A program made the position numbers and the translations under genes. This document shows, one piece after another, positions 27,506 through 35,939 of a stretch of DNA of 64,000 bases. Source of the stretch: Streptomyces musisoli (GTDB lineage Bacteria; Actinomycetota; Actinomycetes; Streptomycetales; Streptomycetaceae); NCBI RefSeq assembly GCF_016741855.1, contig NZ_JAERRH010000002.1, positions 1 through 64,000 of the forward strand, read 5' to 3'. Numbering within the stretch: the stretch's first letter is position 1; every line of letters starts with the position of its first letter. A model generated the notes under the pieces. The model made no database searches. It was given only the letters and a program-made list of their open reading frames with translations, and had not been told where the DNA came from.

Positions 27506-28927
27506 CTACGGCTTGTGAACGGCTCCCGCCAGCCGCGTCGGCGGCAGGTACTCCCGCACGAACGTCCGCTCCCAGCACGCCCCCGTCTCCCGCAGCTCCC
27601 GCCAGCTCGTGTACCGGTACCGGAACAGCCTCGCCCGGACATAGCGGGGCGGGGTGTCCGGCGGGAACGGCGAGCCGCGCAGCAGCCGCAGGGTGTCCCG
27701 GTCGTTCTCCAGCAGGCGTTCCACCAGGCCGCCGAACCACTCCCCGGCGTAGCCGGGCGACAGCGCCGCGAACCACATCAGCCAGTCCAGGCGCAGATGG
27801 TAGGGGGCGAACTGGCGAGGCCAGTGCCGGGGATCGCCGGGCTTGCCCCTGAACGCGTACTCCCGCCAGTCCGAGTCCTCGCGCGGGGCGGCGTCCAGCG
27901 TGCCCTCGACCACCACCTCGTAGCGCACCCGGCTGACGCTGCCGAAGGCGCCGTAGGTGTTCACCAGGTGCAGCGGATCGAAGGAGCGGTTCATCACCTG
28001 GCGGCGGGAGATCATGTTCACCACCGGGTGGTAGCTCAGGAAGACCAGCAGTGCGGCGACCGCGAGCACCAGCGCCTCGTACCACAGCGGGGCCGCCGGC
28101 ACGGGCGGCGCCGTCGTGGGCAGCCGCAGCGCGGACAGGGCCAGCACGATGGTGATCCAGTTCAGCCAGGAGAAGTTGCCGGAGAGCACCAGCCACAGCT
28201 GGGTGACGATCATCAGGGCGGCGGCGGCCGAGGCGATCGGCTGCGGGGTGAACAGCAGGACCGGTACGACCAGCTGGGTGACGTGGTTGGCGGCCACCTC
28301 GACCCGGTGCAGCGGCTTCGGCAGATGGTGGAAGAACCAGCTCAGCGGGCCCGGCATCGGCTGGGTCTCGTGGTGGTAGTGCAGGCAGGTCAGCTTCCGC
28401 CAGCAGGCGTCGCCCCGCAGTTTGATCAGCCCGGCGCCGAACTCGACCCGGAACAGGATCCAGCGCAGCAGGAACAGGACGACGACCGGCGGCGCCACCT
28501 CGTCGTTGCCGAGGAACGCGGCCAGGAAGCCGGTCTCCAGCAGCAGCGACTCCCAGCCGAACGCGTACCACGTCTGGCCCACGTTGACGATCGACAGGTA
28601 CAGCGCCCACGGCACCAGCCACAGCAGGATCCCGGCCCACAGCGGCAGCGCGTAGTCCGCCCCGGCCAGCAGCGCCGCCGACGCCGCGCACCCCGCCCAC
28701 GCACACGCCGCGAAGAAGCGGTCGGAGTAGTGCAGCTGGAACAGGCTGGGGGCGCGCCGGAACCGCACCCGCGCGGTGAAGCGGGGGATGGGCAGCATCC
28801 CGCGCTCGCCCAGCAGGGCCCGGAACTGCAGGGCCGCCGTCAGGAAGGCGACCAGGTACACGGCGGCCAGAGCCCGCTGGAAGACCAGCCGGCTCAGCCA
28901 GTCGCCCGGTGCGGTGAACCAGTCCAC
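27506..28927 (-). CDS. Lipase maturation factor (LMF)-family membrane protein
   Basis: This 473-residue polytopic protein has about seven or eight hydrophobic spans in residues 15-300. Family motifs are LFQLHYSD, NVGQTWYAFGWESLLLE, FGAGLIKLRGDACWRKLTCL and HYHHETQPMPGPLSWFFHHL. After the membrane part comes the LMF soluble domain (LVNTYGAFGSVSRVRYEVVVEGT, HLRLDWLMWFAAL). The animal relatives help lipases fold in the ER. The bacterial role is unknown, and I do not assign one. The GTG at 28925-28927 has AGGAGGG upstream. It is divergent from the DUF6777-like lipoprotein gene. Confidence 0.88.
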   Translation of the reverse strand: MDWFTAPGDWLSRLVFQRALAAVYLVAFLTAALQFRALLGERGMLPIPRFTARVRFRRAPSLFQLHYSDRFFAACAWAGCAASAALLAGADYALPLWAGILLWLVPWALYLSIVNVGQTWYAFGWESLLLETGFLAAFLGNDEVAPPVVVLFLLRWILFRVEFGAGLIKLRGDACWRKLTCLHYHHETQPMPGPLSWFFHHLPKPLHRVEVAANHVTQLVVPVLLFTPQPIASAAAALMIVTQLWLVLSGNFSWLNWITIVLALSALRLPTTAPPVPAAPLWYEALVLAVAALLVFLSYHPVVNMISRRQVMNRSFDPLHLVNTYGAFGSVSRVRYEVVVEGTLDAAPREDSDWREYAFRGKPGDPRHWPRQFAPYHLRLDWLMWFAALSPGYAGEWFGGLVERLLENDRDTLRLLRGSPFPPDTPPRYVRARLFRYRYTSWRELRETGACWERTFVREYLPPTRLAGAVHKP

Positions 28928-29098
28928 GGCTGTGCGCGCCCTCCTGTACGGCTACACCGGCTCCGTGCTCGGGTGCACCGGTGCCGGGCGCTCGTCCGCG
29001 CCGGCGCCGGTCTCGCCACGGTGTTCCCCGAGTTGCCAGCCAAACCCGTGCAATGCCAACAATAGGGCGTAATCACCCAACGTGATGTGGAGTGCGCG

Positions 29099-30340
29099 GT
29101 GCGGATACCCACCGGAACCATGGTCACGGTCTGCGTGCTGTCGGCGCTGCTCCTCGCCGCCGGCTGCGCGGGCTCCGGCGTCAGGCAGACCCGGGTGGGC
29201 GAGTTGGTCTTCCTCCAGGCCGTCGGCGACCGGGGGCCCGAGCCCTTCACCGACTCCACGGCCACCGGCTCCGCGGCCACCGCCGACCCCACCCGCCCGG
29301 CGTCGCCCCGCAGCACCGTCCCGGTCTCCGCCGCCGAGCTGGCGGCGCCCCTGCGCGCGGCCCGCACCCTGTCCGGCGCGACACCCGGGCTGTACCGCGG
29401 CACCCCGCACGTCGCCGGCTGTGACGTCGAGCGGCACATCGGCTATCTCGCGGCGGACCGGGCCAAGGCGGACGCCTTCGCCCGCGCGGCCGGCGTCACC
29501 CGGTCGGCGCTCCCGGAGTACCTGCGGGGCCTGACCCCGGTCGTACTCGGCTCCGACACACGCGTCACCAACCACTCCTACCGCAACCGGCGGGCCACCG
29601 GGTACCAGGCCGTGCTCCAGGCCGGCACCGCCGTCCTCGTCGACGACCGGGGCGTGCCCCGGGTGCGCTGTGCCTGCGGCAACCCGCTCGGACCGCCCAC
29701 GCCGACCCGCGGCGGGGCCGGCGCCCGCGGTACCCCCTGGGCCGGCTACCGGCCGAACAAGGTGATCGTGGTGGCGCCGGCACCCCGGGCCGTCACCAGC
29801 ATCACGATCGCCGACTCCAAGAGCAGCGCCTGGATCGAGCGCCGGGTCGGCCACGACGTCCGCCGGGACCATGTCGTGCCCCCGCCCGTGCGGGCCGGCA
29901 CCAGTGCGTCCCCGACCGCGCCGGTGGCCACTCGGTCGCCGGCCACGGGGCAGCCGAGCCCGCACGACAGCCGCCCGGCCGCCGCCCCGGCCCGCACCGG
30001 CACGCCGACGTCCTCGCCCGGCAGGCCGCCGTCCCCGCCCGGCGCACCACGGTCCCCGTCCGGTACGTCACCGTCCCCGCCCGGTACGCGGCCGTCCTCG
30101 CCCGGTACGCGGCCGTCCCCGTCCGGTACGCGGCCGTCCCGGCCCGGTACGTCGCCGTCCTCGCCCGGCCCCACGGCCCCGGGGCGCGGCCGTACCGATC
30201 CCCCGGACGACGCCGACGGCCGGGGGGCCCGGAACCCCGTGGCGCCCACCGAGGAACCCGCGGGCCCAGCTCCCACCCCGGACACCTCCGGCGCCTCACC
30301 CGACCTCTCCGGCCCCTCCTCGGGCCCCGACGACGACTGA
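29099..30340 (+). CDS. DUF6777-like lipoprotein with proline-rich tail
   Basis: This 413-residue exported protein has a signal peptide with lipobox LAAGC (Cys23). The conserved domain (about residues 75-225) reads LSGATPGLYRGTPHVAGCDV, LTPVVLGSDTRVTNHSYRN, GTAVLVDDRGVPRVRCACGN, with paired cysteines that could form disulfides. I recall this pattern as the Streptomyces DUF6777 family, often linked to serine/threonine kinases or cell-wall sensing. Its function is unknown. From about residue 270 the protein is a Pro/Ser/Gly/Thr tail, probably spanning the wall. The GTG at 29099 (GGAG upstream) is preferred over the GTG-frame start 12 bases earlier; a later ATG (codon 8) is also possible. Confidence 0.7.
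   Translation: MRIPTGTMVTVCVLSALLLAAGCAGSGVRQTRVGELVFLQAVGDRGPEPFTDSTATGSAATADPTRPASPRSTVPVSAAELAAPLRAARTLSGATPGLYRGTPHVAGCDVERHIGYLAADRAKADAFARAAGVTRSALPEYLRGLTPVVLGSDTRVTNHSYRNRRATGYQAVLQAGTAVLVDDRGVPRVRCACGNPLGPPTPTRGGAGARGTPWAGYRPNKVIVVAPAPRAVTSITIADSKSSAWIERRVGHDVRRDHVVPPPVRAGTSASPTAPVATRSPATGQPSPHDSRPAAAPARTGTPTSSPGRPPSPPGAPRSPSGTSPSPPGTRPSSPGTRPSPSGTRPSRPGTSPSSPGPTAPGRGRTDPPDDADGRGARNPVAPTEEPAGPAPTPDTSGASPDLSGPSSGPDDD
30055..30170 (+). repeat. In-gene 21-bp repeats encoding PSxPGTx units
   Basis: About five units of the form GGTACGCGGCCGTCCTCGCC encode heptads such as PSSPGTR and PSPSGTR in the tail of the lipoprotein. The frame is kept, and the product is a disordered stalk. Confidence 0.8.
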
Positions 30341-30361
30341 GAGGGCGCCCGGCCGCCGGGC

Positions 30362-30500
30362 GTGTGGACGAGGCCGGGCGTGTGGACGGCGGCCGGGCAT
30401 GCGTCTGGCGGCCGGGCGTGTGGACGAGGCCGGGCGTATGGACGACGGCCGGGCATGCGCCTGGCGGCCGGGAGTATGGACAGCGGCCGGGCGTGCGGAC
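30362..30500. repeat. Intergenic GGCCGGGCGTGTGGACGA-type repeat with 56-bp higher order
   Basis: Short units of about 18 bp (GTGTGGACGAGGCCGGGC and variants with GCATGCG) recur across the gap between the lipoprotein and the phosphatase gene. The start of one composite unit at 30362 is repeated at 30418, giving a 56-bp higher-order period. No gene is supported in the gap. Confidence 0.75.
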
Positions 30501-30592
30501 GGCCGCCGCGCGCACGCCCGGCGCTCCCCGCCGGCGCACGGTGCCCGCCGATCAAGTCGAAGAATCCGCCGGATACTGGCAAGGTGGGCCCC

Positions 30593-32677
30593 ATGGCCGA
30601 TCGGGGAGCGAGCGCCCTGTCACTCCCGGAGGACTGGCCCGCACATCCGGACCCGGTCCTCGCGCTCAACCACATGGGCAGTTTCGACTGGGACCTGGAC
30701 GCCGGTCTGATGGACATGGACGCCCAGGCCTTCGAGGTGTTCGATCTGCTCCCCGAGGAGTACGACGGGCGCCCGGAGTCCCTGACCGTGCGGGTGCCGC
30801 CGCCGGAGGCCGCCCGGCTCGACGCCGCGGTCGCCCGGGCGATCAAGGACGGCAGCGAGAACTACGGCGCCTACTTCCGCATCCGCCGCCGCGACGGCAG
30901 CATGCGCTGGACCCACACCCAGGGCTACATCCGGCGCGACGAGTCGGGCCGTCCGAGCCGGGTCGTCGGCATCGTCCGCGACGCCACCCAGGAACTCGCC
31001 GACAGCGCGGCCCGCAGTCTCCGGGCCGCCCAGGACGAGGCGTTCCGCCAGCAGACCAGCGTCGTCCAGGTCATCTCCGCGGCCCTCGCCCACGCCCGCA
31101 GCGTCCAGGACGTCATCGACGTCCTCAAGGACGCCCACGGCATCCGCCATCTGGGCGCGGCCAGCCTGGTGATGGGCCTGGTCGAGGCGGGCCGGATCCG
31201 GCTGGTGGCCGAGGGCCCCGTGGGCAGCTTCGTCCCCGGCACCCGCGTCACCCGGATCGACGAGCAGTACCCCATGAGCGAGGTCGTGCGCACGCTCAGC
31301 CCCCGGTTCATCGAGTCCGCGGAGGAGTTCGCGGCGGACTACCCGATCCTCTGGCCGCACATCACCGACCTGCGGATCACCTCGGCCGCGTACCTGCCGC
31401 TGATCGCGCAGGCCCGCCCGATCGGCGCCATGGGCCTGCTCTACGACGACCGGCGCGGCTTCTCCGACGAGGAGCGCGCCGTCCTGGTCGCGCTCGGCAG
31501 CAGCATCGCGCAGAGCCTCATGCGGGCCATGCTCTACGAGCAGGAGAAGGACCTCGCCCAGGGCCTCCAGCAGGCCATGCTGCCCCGCACCATCCCCAGC
31601 GTCCGCGGCGCCGACATCGCGGTCCGCTACCGCTCGGCCGCCCTGGGCCGGGACATCGGCGGCGACTGGTACGACCTGATCCCGCTGCCCGGGGGCACCG
31701 GCTCCGGTGGAAGCCGGGTCGGCGCGGTCATCGGCGACGTGCAGGGCCACGACACGCACGCGGCGGCCGTCATGGGCCAGCTGCGCATCGTGCTGCGCGC
31801 CTACGCCGCCGAGGGCCACCCCCCGGCCACGGTGATGGCCCGCGCCTCGGTCTTCCTGCACGAACTCGACACCGACCGGTTCGCCACCTGCCTGTACGCG
31901 GAGGCCGATCTGGGCACCGGAGTCGTCCAGGTGGTGCGCGCCGGGCACATCGACCCGATGATCCGGCGCAGCGACGGCACCTGCGACCGGGTTCCCGTCG
32001 AGGGCGGGCTGCCGCTCGGTCTGTCCGCCGAGTTCGGGCGGCTGGAGTACCCCGTGACCACCCTGGAACTCGACCCGGGCCACACCCTGCTGCTGTGCAC
32101 CGACGGGCTGGTCGAGCTGCCCGGCACCGATCTGGACGACGGCATGCGCGGCCTCGCCGCGCTGATCTGCGAGGGACCCGCAGAAGTGCGCGACCTCGCC
32201 GACCGGCTGATCCAGCTGGCCGAGGAGCGGGGCGGCGACGACGACGTGGCCCTGCTCCTGCTGCGCCGCCGCGCCCGGGAGACCACGCGGCCCGGCGGCC
32301 GGCTCCAGCAGCATGTGGCGCCCGGCGACCCGGAGGCCCTCACCCAGGCCCGGCACATGATCCGCACCGCGGTACGCGCCTGGGGGGCCGGCGACCAGGC
32401 GGACGAGATCGAGCTGGTCGCCGACGAGCTGATCACCAACGCCCTGCTGCACACCGAGGGCTCCGCGATCGTCACCCTGCGGGCCCTGGACGCCGCGGAA
32501 CACAGGCTGCGCATCGAGGTCGAGGACTGCTCCAGCGCCCTGCCGCGGCGCCGCGAAGCGGGCGAGAACGGCGTCTCCGGCCGCGGGCTGCTCCTCGTGG
32601 ACCGGCTCGCCGACAGCTGGGGCGTGGAGGCCCGGGGCGGCGGCAAGGCGGTCTGGTGCGAGTTCCGGCTGCCCTAG
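30593..32677 (+). CDS. PAS-GAF-SpoIIE phosphatase with C-terminal anti-sigma kinase-like ATPase
   Basis: This 694-residue cytosolic signalling protein has four domains in order. A PAS fold lies at about residues 20-140 (YFRIRRRDGSMRWTHTQGYI, VVGIVRDATQE). A GAF domain lies at about 165-315 (IGAMGLLYDDRRGFSDEE). A PP2C/SpoIIE phosphatase lies at about 330-555 (GRDIGGDWYDLIPLPGG, GDVQGHDTHAAAVM, ERGGDDDVALLLL metal-site motifs). An HATPase_c/RsbW-like domain completes it (EIELVADELITNALLHTEG, GRGLLLVDRLADSWG). Such proteins dephosphorylate anti-sigma antagonists and can also bind or phosphorylate them, controlling SigB-like or developmental sigma factors. The ATG at 30593 has AAGGTGG upstream. 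No partner antagonist gene is adjacent. Confidence 0.92.
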   Translation: MADRGASALSLPEDWPAHPDPVLALNHMGSFDWDLDAGLMDMDAQAFEVFDLLPEEYDGRPESLTVRVPPPEAARLDAAVARAIKDGSENYGAYFRIRRRDGSMRWTHTQGYIRRDESGRPSRVVGIVRDATQELADSAARSLRAAQDEAFRQQTSVVQVISAALAHARSVQDVIDVLKDAHGIRHLGAASLVMGLVEAGRIRLVAEGPVGSFVPGTRVTRIDEQYPMSEVVRTLSPRFIESAEEFAADYPILWPHITDLRITSAAYLPLIAQARPIGAMGLLYDDRRGFSDEERAVLVALGSSIAQSLMRAMLYEQEKDLAQGLQQAMLPRTIPSVRGADIAVRYRSAALGRDIGGDWYDLIPLPGGTGSGGSRVGAVIGDVQGHDTHAAAVMGQLRIVLRAYAAEGHPPATVMARASVFLHELDTDRFATCLYAEADLGTGVVQVVRAGHIDPMIRRSDGTCDRVPVEGGLPLGLSAEFGRLEYPVTTLELDPGHTLLLCTDGLVELPGTDLDDGMRGLAALICEGPAEVRDLADRLIQLAEERGGDDDVALLLLRRRARETTRPGGRLQQHVAPGDPEALTQARHMIRTAVRAWGAGDQADEIELVADELITNALLHTEGSAIVTLRALDAAEHRLRIEVEDCSSALPRRREAGENGVSGRGLLLVDRLADSWGVEARGGGKAVWCEFRLP

Positions 32678-32797
32678 GCACGGCTTCCCGTCCGGGCGGC
32701 CCGGAACCGGTTCCCGCGGCCGCGACATCCGGCCCGGGCGGGACCGCGGCGTGCTGTCGGTGCGGGCGCTGTCGGTACCCGATGGCACTCTGGACGT

Positions 32798-33661
32798 ATG
32801 CCGGAATTGCCCGAGGTACAAGCGCTGACGGACTTCCTCTCCGAGCACCTGGTCGGACTGCGGGTGGTGCGGGTGCTGCCGGTGGCCGTCAGCGTCCTGA
32901 AGACCTACGACCCACCGGTCACCGCCCTCGAGGGCGCCGAGGTGACGGCCGTGCGCCGGCACGGCAAGTTCCTGGACATCGAGACAGGGGGCGGGCTGCA
33001 CCTGGTGGCCCATCTGGCCCGCGCGGGCTGGCTCCAGTGGAAGGAGCGGCTGCCGGACGGACCGCCGAAGCCGGGCAAGGGCCCGCTCGCGCTGCGGGTG
33101 GCGCTGGAGACCGGCGAGGGCTTCGACCTGACCGAGGCCGGCACCCAGAAACGCCTCGCCGTGTACGTCGTGCGCGAACCGGGAGAGGTGCCGGGCGTCG
33201 CCCGGCTCGGCCCCGACCCGCTGGCCGTCGACTTCGACGAGGAGCGCTTCGCGGCGCTGCTGAAGGCCGAACGGCGGCAGCTGAAGGGCGCTCTGCGCGA
33301 CCAGTCACTGATCGCGGGCGTCGGCAACGCCTACAGCGACGAGATCCTGCACGCCGCGAAGATGTCCCCGTTCAAGCTCGCCGCGGCCCTCACCCCGGAG
33401 GAGACCCACCGCCTGTACGAGGCGCTGCGCGGCACGCTCACCGAGGCGGTCGAGCGGTCCCGGGGCGTGGCGGCCGGCCGGCTGAAGGCGGAGAAGAAGA
33501 GCGGTCTGCGCGTCCACGGCCGCACCGGCGAACCCTGCCCGGTGTGCGGCGACACCATCCGGGAGGTCTCCTTCGCCGACTCCTCGCTCCAGTACTGCCC
33601 GACCTGCCAGACGGGCGGCAAGCCCCTGGCCGACCGCCGTCTGTCCCGGCTGCTGAAGTGA
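32798..33661 (+). CDS. Fpg/Nei-family DNA glycosylase
   Basis: This 287-residue base-excision repair enzyme starts MPELPEVQALT: the N-terminal Pro2 (nucleophile) and Glu3 are intact. The helix-two-turn-helix is KGALRDQSLIAGVGNAYSDE. The C-terminal zinc finger has CPVC and CPTC pairs around residues 247-270. It removes oxidised purines or pyrimidines; the split between Fpg and Nei substrate range is not clear from sequence, and the divergent catalytic-loop region suggests an actinobacterial side branch. It is convergent with the anti-sigma gene. Confidence 0.92.
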   Translation: MPELPEVQALTDFLSEHLVGLRVVRVLPVAVSVLKTYDPPVTALEGAEVTAVRRHGKFLDIETGGGLHLVAHLARAGWLQWKERLPDGPPKPGKGPLALRVALETGEGFDLTEAGTQKRLAVYVVREPGEVPGVARLGPDPLAVDFDEERFAALLKAERRQLKGALRDQSLIAGVGNAYSDEILHAAKMSPFKLAAALTPEETHRLYEALRGTLTEAVERSRGVAAGRLKAEKKSGLRVHGRTGEPCPVCGDTIREVSFADSSLQYCPTCQTGGKPLADRRLSRLLK

Positions 33662-33677
33662 GCCCGGCCCGGTGCCG

Positions 33678-34331
33678 TCACCGTGCCTCCAGCGTGACCA
33701 GCCGTTTCCCGTCGTCCGTGCGGACCTCGTAGCGCAGGATCTGGTCCGGGTGCAGCGCGCTGGCGCCCATCGTGGTGGTGGGCCGGGTGCCGTCGCCCGG
33801 GTTGGTCCACCCGGCGACGACCTGTTCCGTGCCGTCGTCGCCGACCGCGACCAGGCGGCAGGTGTGCGATCCGGAGCCGTCCTTGACCTCCAGCCTGAGG
33901 TCGCTGCCCCAGTCCTCGTCCTCGGAGGTGACCTGCGCCCACACCCCGGTGTGCGGATCGGTCGCCGCGGTGACCCGTGCGGCCGGCTCCGCGTGGCCGG
34001 AGAAGGCCACGATCCCCGGGCCGGCGACGGCCAGCACCACCGAGGCGGCCAGGCCGTAGAGCATGCGGCGGCGCCGCGCCCGGCGCCGGTGCGTCAGCTC
34101 GCCGAGCAGCCGGTCCAGCAGCCGGGGACCGGGCTGTGTCATGGGGTGCACGAAGCGCGGCGTGGCCCGGCGGTACAGCATCAGCTGCCGGGTCGCGGGC
34201 CCGAACTCGGTCACGTGTGCCGCGCACTGGGGGCACTCCATGAGGTGGTCCTCGAAGCGGAAGGCCTCCGCCTCGTCCAGCACGCCGAGCGCGTACGCGC
34301 CGACGTCGCGATGCCTTTCCAGGGACCTCAT
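33678..34331 (-). CDS. Zinc-finger anti-sigma factor, membrane-anchored
   Basis: This 217-residue protein has an N-terminal zinc-binding anti-sigma domain: His7, His29, Cys33 and Cys36 in HLMECPQC follow the HxxxCxxC rule. One transmembrane helix lies at about residues 89-110 (MLYGLAASVVLAVAGPGIVAF). An extracytoplasmic domain follows (WAQVTSEDEDWGSDLRLEVKDG, CRLVAV), probably a sensor. It should hold the ECF sigma factor encoded two genes upstream on the same strand. The ATG follows GAGG. A hairpin between this gene and the preceding unknown gene may lower its expression relative to the sigma factor. Confidence 0.85.
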   Translation of the reverse strand: MRSLERHRDVGAYALGVLDEAEAFRFEDHLMECPQCAAHVTEFGPATRQLMLYRRATPRFVHPMTQPGPRLLDRLLGELTHRRRARRRRMLYGLAASVVLAVAGPGIVAFSGHAEPAARVTAATDPHTGVWAQVTSEDEDWGSDLRLEVKDGSGSHTCRLVAVGDDGTEQVVAGWTNPGDGTRPTTTMGASALHPDQILRYEVRTDDGKRLVTLEAR

Positions 34332-34355
34332 GCCGAATCCTCGTGCCTATGGGTG

Positions 34356-34384
34356 CGGGTGGGGTTACTCCTTGCTCCCACCCG
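34356..34384 (-). terminator. Hairpin between the unknown gene and the anti-sigma gene
   Basis: CGGGTGGG (34356-34363) and CCCACCCG (34377-34384) form a perfect 8-bp stem with a 13-base loop in the 151-bp gap. It may act as an attenuator or as a terminator of the sigma/unknown-gene transcript. Confidence 0.45.
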
Positions 34385-34482
34385 TACGCAGCCGACGGCC
34401 GAATCACTCAAGCCACGCACAGAATCACGGACAAGAGATTCGGAGCGGCCCGGCCCGCGGATTGGTGTGAATTCCAGAAGAT

Positions 34483-34989
34483 TCAGAAGAGGTGGATCGC
34501 GAGGTGCCCGAGGGGCAGCCCGAGCCGCCAGGCCGGTGTCCACACCTTCGGCCCGTCGTCCTCCCCGAACACCGCGCCGCCGCCCGGCACCGCGTCCAGG
34601 TCCGGCGCGAGCAGCTCGGTCTCCTCCAGCCAGCGCCAGGCGTCCCACGCCAGTGCCAGGTCCGGGCAGGGGACGCCGGAGCCGGCCGCCCGCTCGGTCA
34701 GCTCGGCCATGCGTGCCCGCACCCAGTCCTGCCACGGCTGGTCGTACGCGGTCAGCGCCAGCCAGTTCTCCAGCTGGGAGATCACCCGGATGCCGGAGAG
34801 CTCCCCGTCGGTGTCGGAGAGGAAGACGGTCAGCGCCAGCGCGTCCCGGCCGGCCCGGAACTCGAAGGACGTCGGCGGCATCAGATCGCCGGTGCGCAGC
34901 AACTCGTCGGCGATGTACTCGGCGTACAACCAGGCCATCGGGACGGCCAGTTCGTCGCCGTCCGTGCTCTCGTGACCTCTGTGCAGCAT
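34483..34989 (-). CDS. Unknown protein in an ECF sigma operon
   Basis: This 168-residue soluble acidic protein has no membrane segment or signal. It begins MLHRGHESTDGDELAVPMAW and contains ISQLENWLALTAYDQPWQDW, WDAWRWLEETELLAPDLD and the C-terminal GPKVWTPAWRLGLPLGHL, with a striking number of tryptophans (about eight). I do not recognise a domain. It lies between the ECF sigma gene and its anti-sigma gene, on the same strand, 153 bases after the sigma stop. The ATG at 34987-34989 has AGGAAGGG directly upstream; a longer in-frame start exists but would add an unlikely basic tail. The position suggests a role in, or output of, the sigma system. Confidence 0.75.
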   Translation of the reverse strand: MLHRGHESTDGDELAVPMAWLYAEYIADELLRTGDLMPPTSFEFRAGRDALALTVFLSDTDGELSGIRVISQLENWLALTAYDQPWQDWVRARMAELTERAAGSGVPCPDLALAWDAWRWLEETELLAPDLDAVPGGGAVFGEDDGPKVWTPAWRLGLPLGHLAIHLF

Positions 34990-35142
34990 CCCTTCCTGCC
35001 CTTCCTCCGGTGCGTGCGCGTCGCCCGGGCCGTCGACGGGATCACCGTCCCGCCCTCGCCCGGAACGCGGATGAGGACAGCCCATTGCCCGAACGGGGGC
35101 TACAGCAAGGCGCTTTACCGAGGTTTGACCAGGCTTCCGGTT

Positions 35143-35691
35143 TCACCGCAGGTCGGCCGCATAACCCGGAAGCACCCGGCGCAGGGCGCGCAGCGCGTAG
35201 TACGCGCGGGATTTCACGGTACCGGGTGGTATCCCCAGGGCCTGCGCCGCCTCCGTCACACTGGCCCCGCGGAAATACACCAGTATCAGGACGTCACGGT
35301 GCTCCGGAGTGAGTGTCTTCACAGCCTCCCGGACATCGAGCATCGCGGCGGCCCGCTCGGCGTGGTCCGCGGTCACCCGCGCGTTCTCGGGGACCTCGTC
35401 GCCGCTCTCGGGCGGCCGTGCCTGCCGGGCCCGCCGGGCGTCGATCGCGAGCCGCCGGGCCACGGTGAGCAGCCAGGGCCGTACGGAGTCGAAGTCGTGG
35501 GCGTGCAGGGCCTCCGGGTGCTGCCAGGCGCGTACCAGGGTCTCCTGGACGAGGTCCTCGGCGCGCTGGCGGTCCCCGTCGCAGAGCCTGAGCAGCAGCG
35601 CGAACAGCGGGCCGCCGTGCTCGCGCTGGAGCGCGGCCAGCTCGTGCTCGGCGGTCGTGGGCCCGGTGGTGAGTGAGGTTCCGGCCGTCAT
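35143..35691 (-). CDS. ECF RNA polymerase sigma factor
   Basis: This 182-residue sigma-70 group 4 protein has region 2 as DRQRAEDLVQETLVRAWQHP. Region 4 is LTPEHRDVLILVYFRGASV followed by TEAAQALGIPPGTVKSRAY, the DNA-binding helix-turn-helix. It is encoded upstream of an unknown gene and a zinc anti-sigma factor, the usual order for an ECF system that senses envelope stress. The ATG at 35689-35691 is chosen because the longer frame runs through intergenic repeats. It is divergent from the CapA-like gene, so one control region may serve both. Confidence 0.9.
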   Translation of the reverse strand: MTAGTSLTTGPTTAEHELAALQREHGGPLFALLLRLCDGDRQRAEDLVQETLVRAWQHPEALHAHDFDSVRPWLLTVARRLAIDARRARQARPPESGDEVPENARVTADHAERAAAMLDVREAVKTLTPEHRDVLILVYFRGASVTEAAQALGIPPGTVKSRAYYALRALRRVLPGYAADLR

Positions 35692-35777
35692 GGCCGTATG
35701 GCAGCGCAGGCCGCGGCCGGCGGAAAGATCGCGGACCCGGTCGTGCGACGGACGGTCGATCGGGGCGGCGAACGGTC

Positions 35778-35841
35778 GGACGAGCGGTACACCGGGGCAC
35801 CGGACGGCCGGACGAGCGGTACACCAGGGCACCGGACGGGC
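35778..35841. repeat. 32-bp direct repeat between the sigma and CapA-like genes
   Basis: Two copies, starting GGACGAGCGGTACACC at 35778 and 35810, differ at only a couple of positions. They lie about 90 bases upstream of the sigma gene and 100 upstream of the CapA-like gene. This may be a duplicated promoter/operator segment or a slippage product. Confidence 0.8.
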
Positions 35842-35905
35842 TAATGAGGCCGCCCGGACTGTTTATCCGGTACATCAGATTCATACCCATATGCCCGTCA
35901 CGGCT

Positions 35906-35921
35906 TCGTCTGTATATACGA
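35906..35921 (+). promoter_or_regulatory. AT-rich inverted repeat upstream of the CapA-like gene
   Basis: TCGT (35906-35909) and ACGA (35918-35921) flank the palindrome GTATATAC (35912-35919), about 20 bases before the start codon. It could be a -10 element or a repressor site. Confidence 0.35.
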
Positions 35922-35939
35922 CAATGCTGGGGTGAGTTG

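Noticed and set aside
24148..27642. 1164-codon open frame antisense to the GH38 gene
   Set aside because: Compositional shadow of a clear GH38 gene with intact catalytic motifs.
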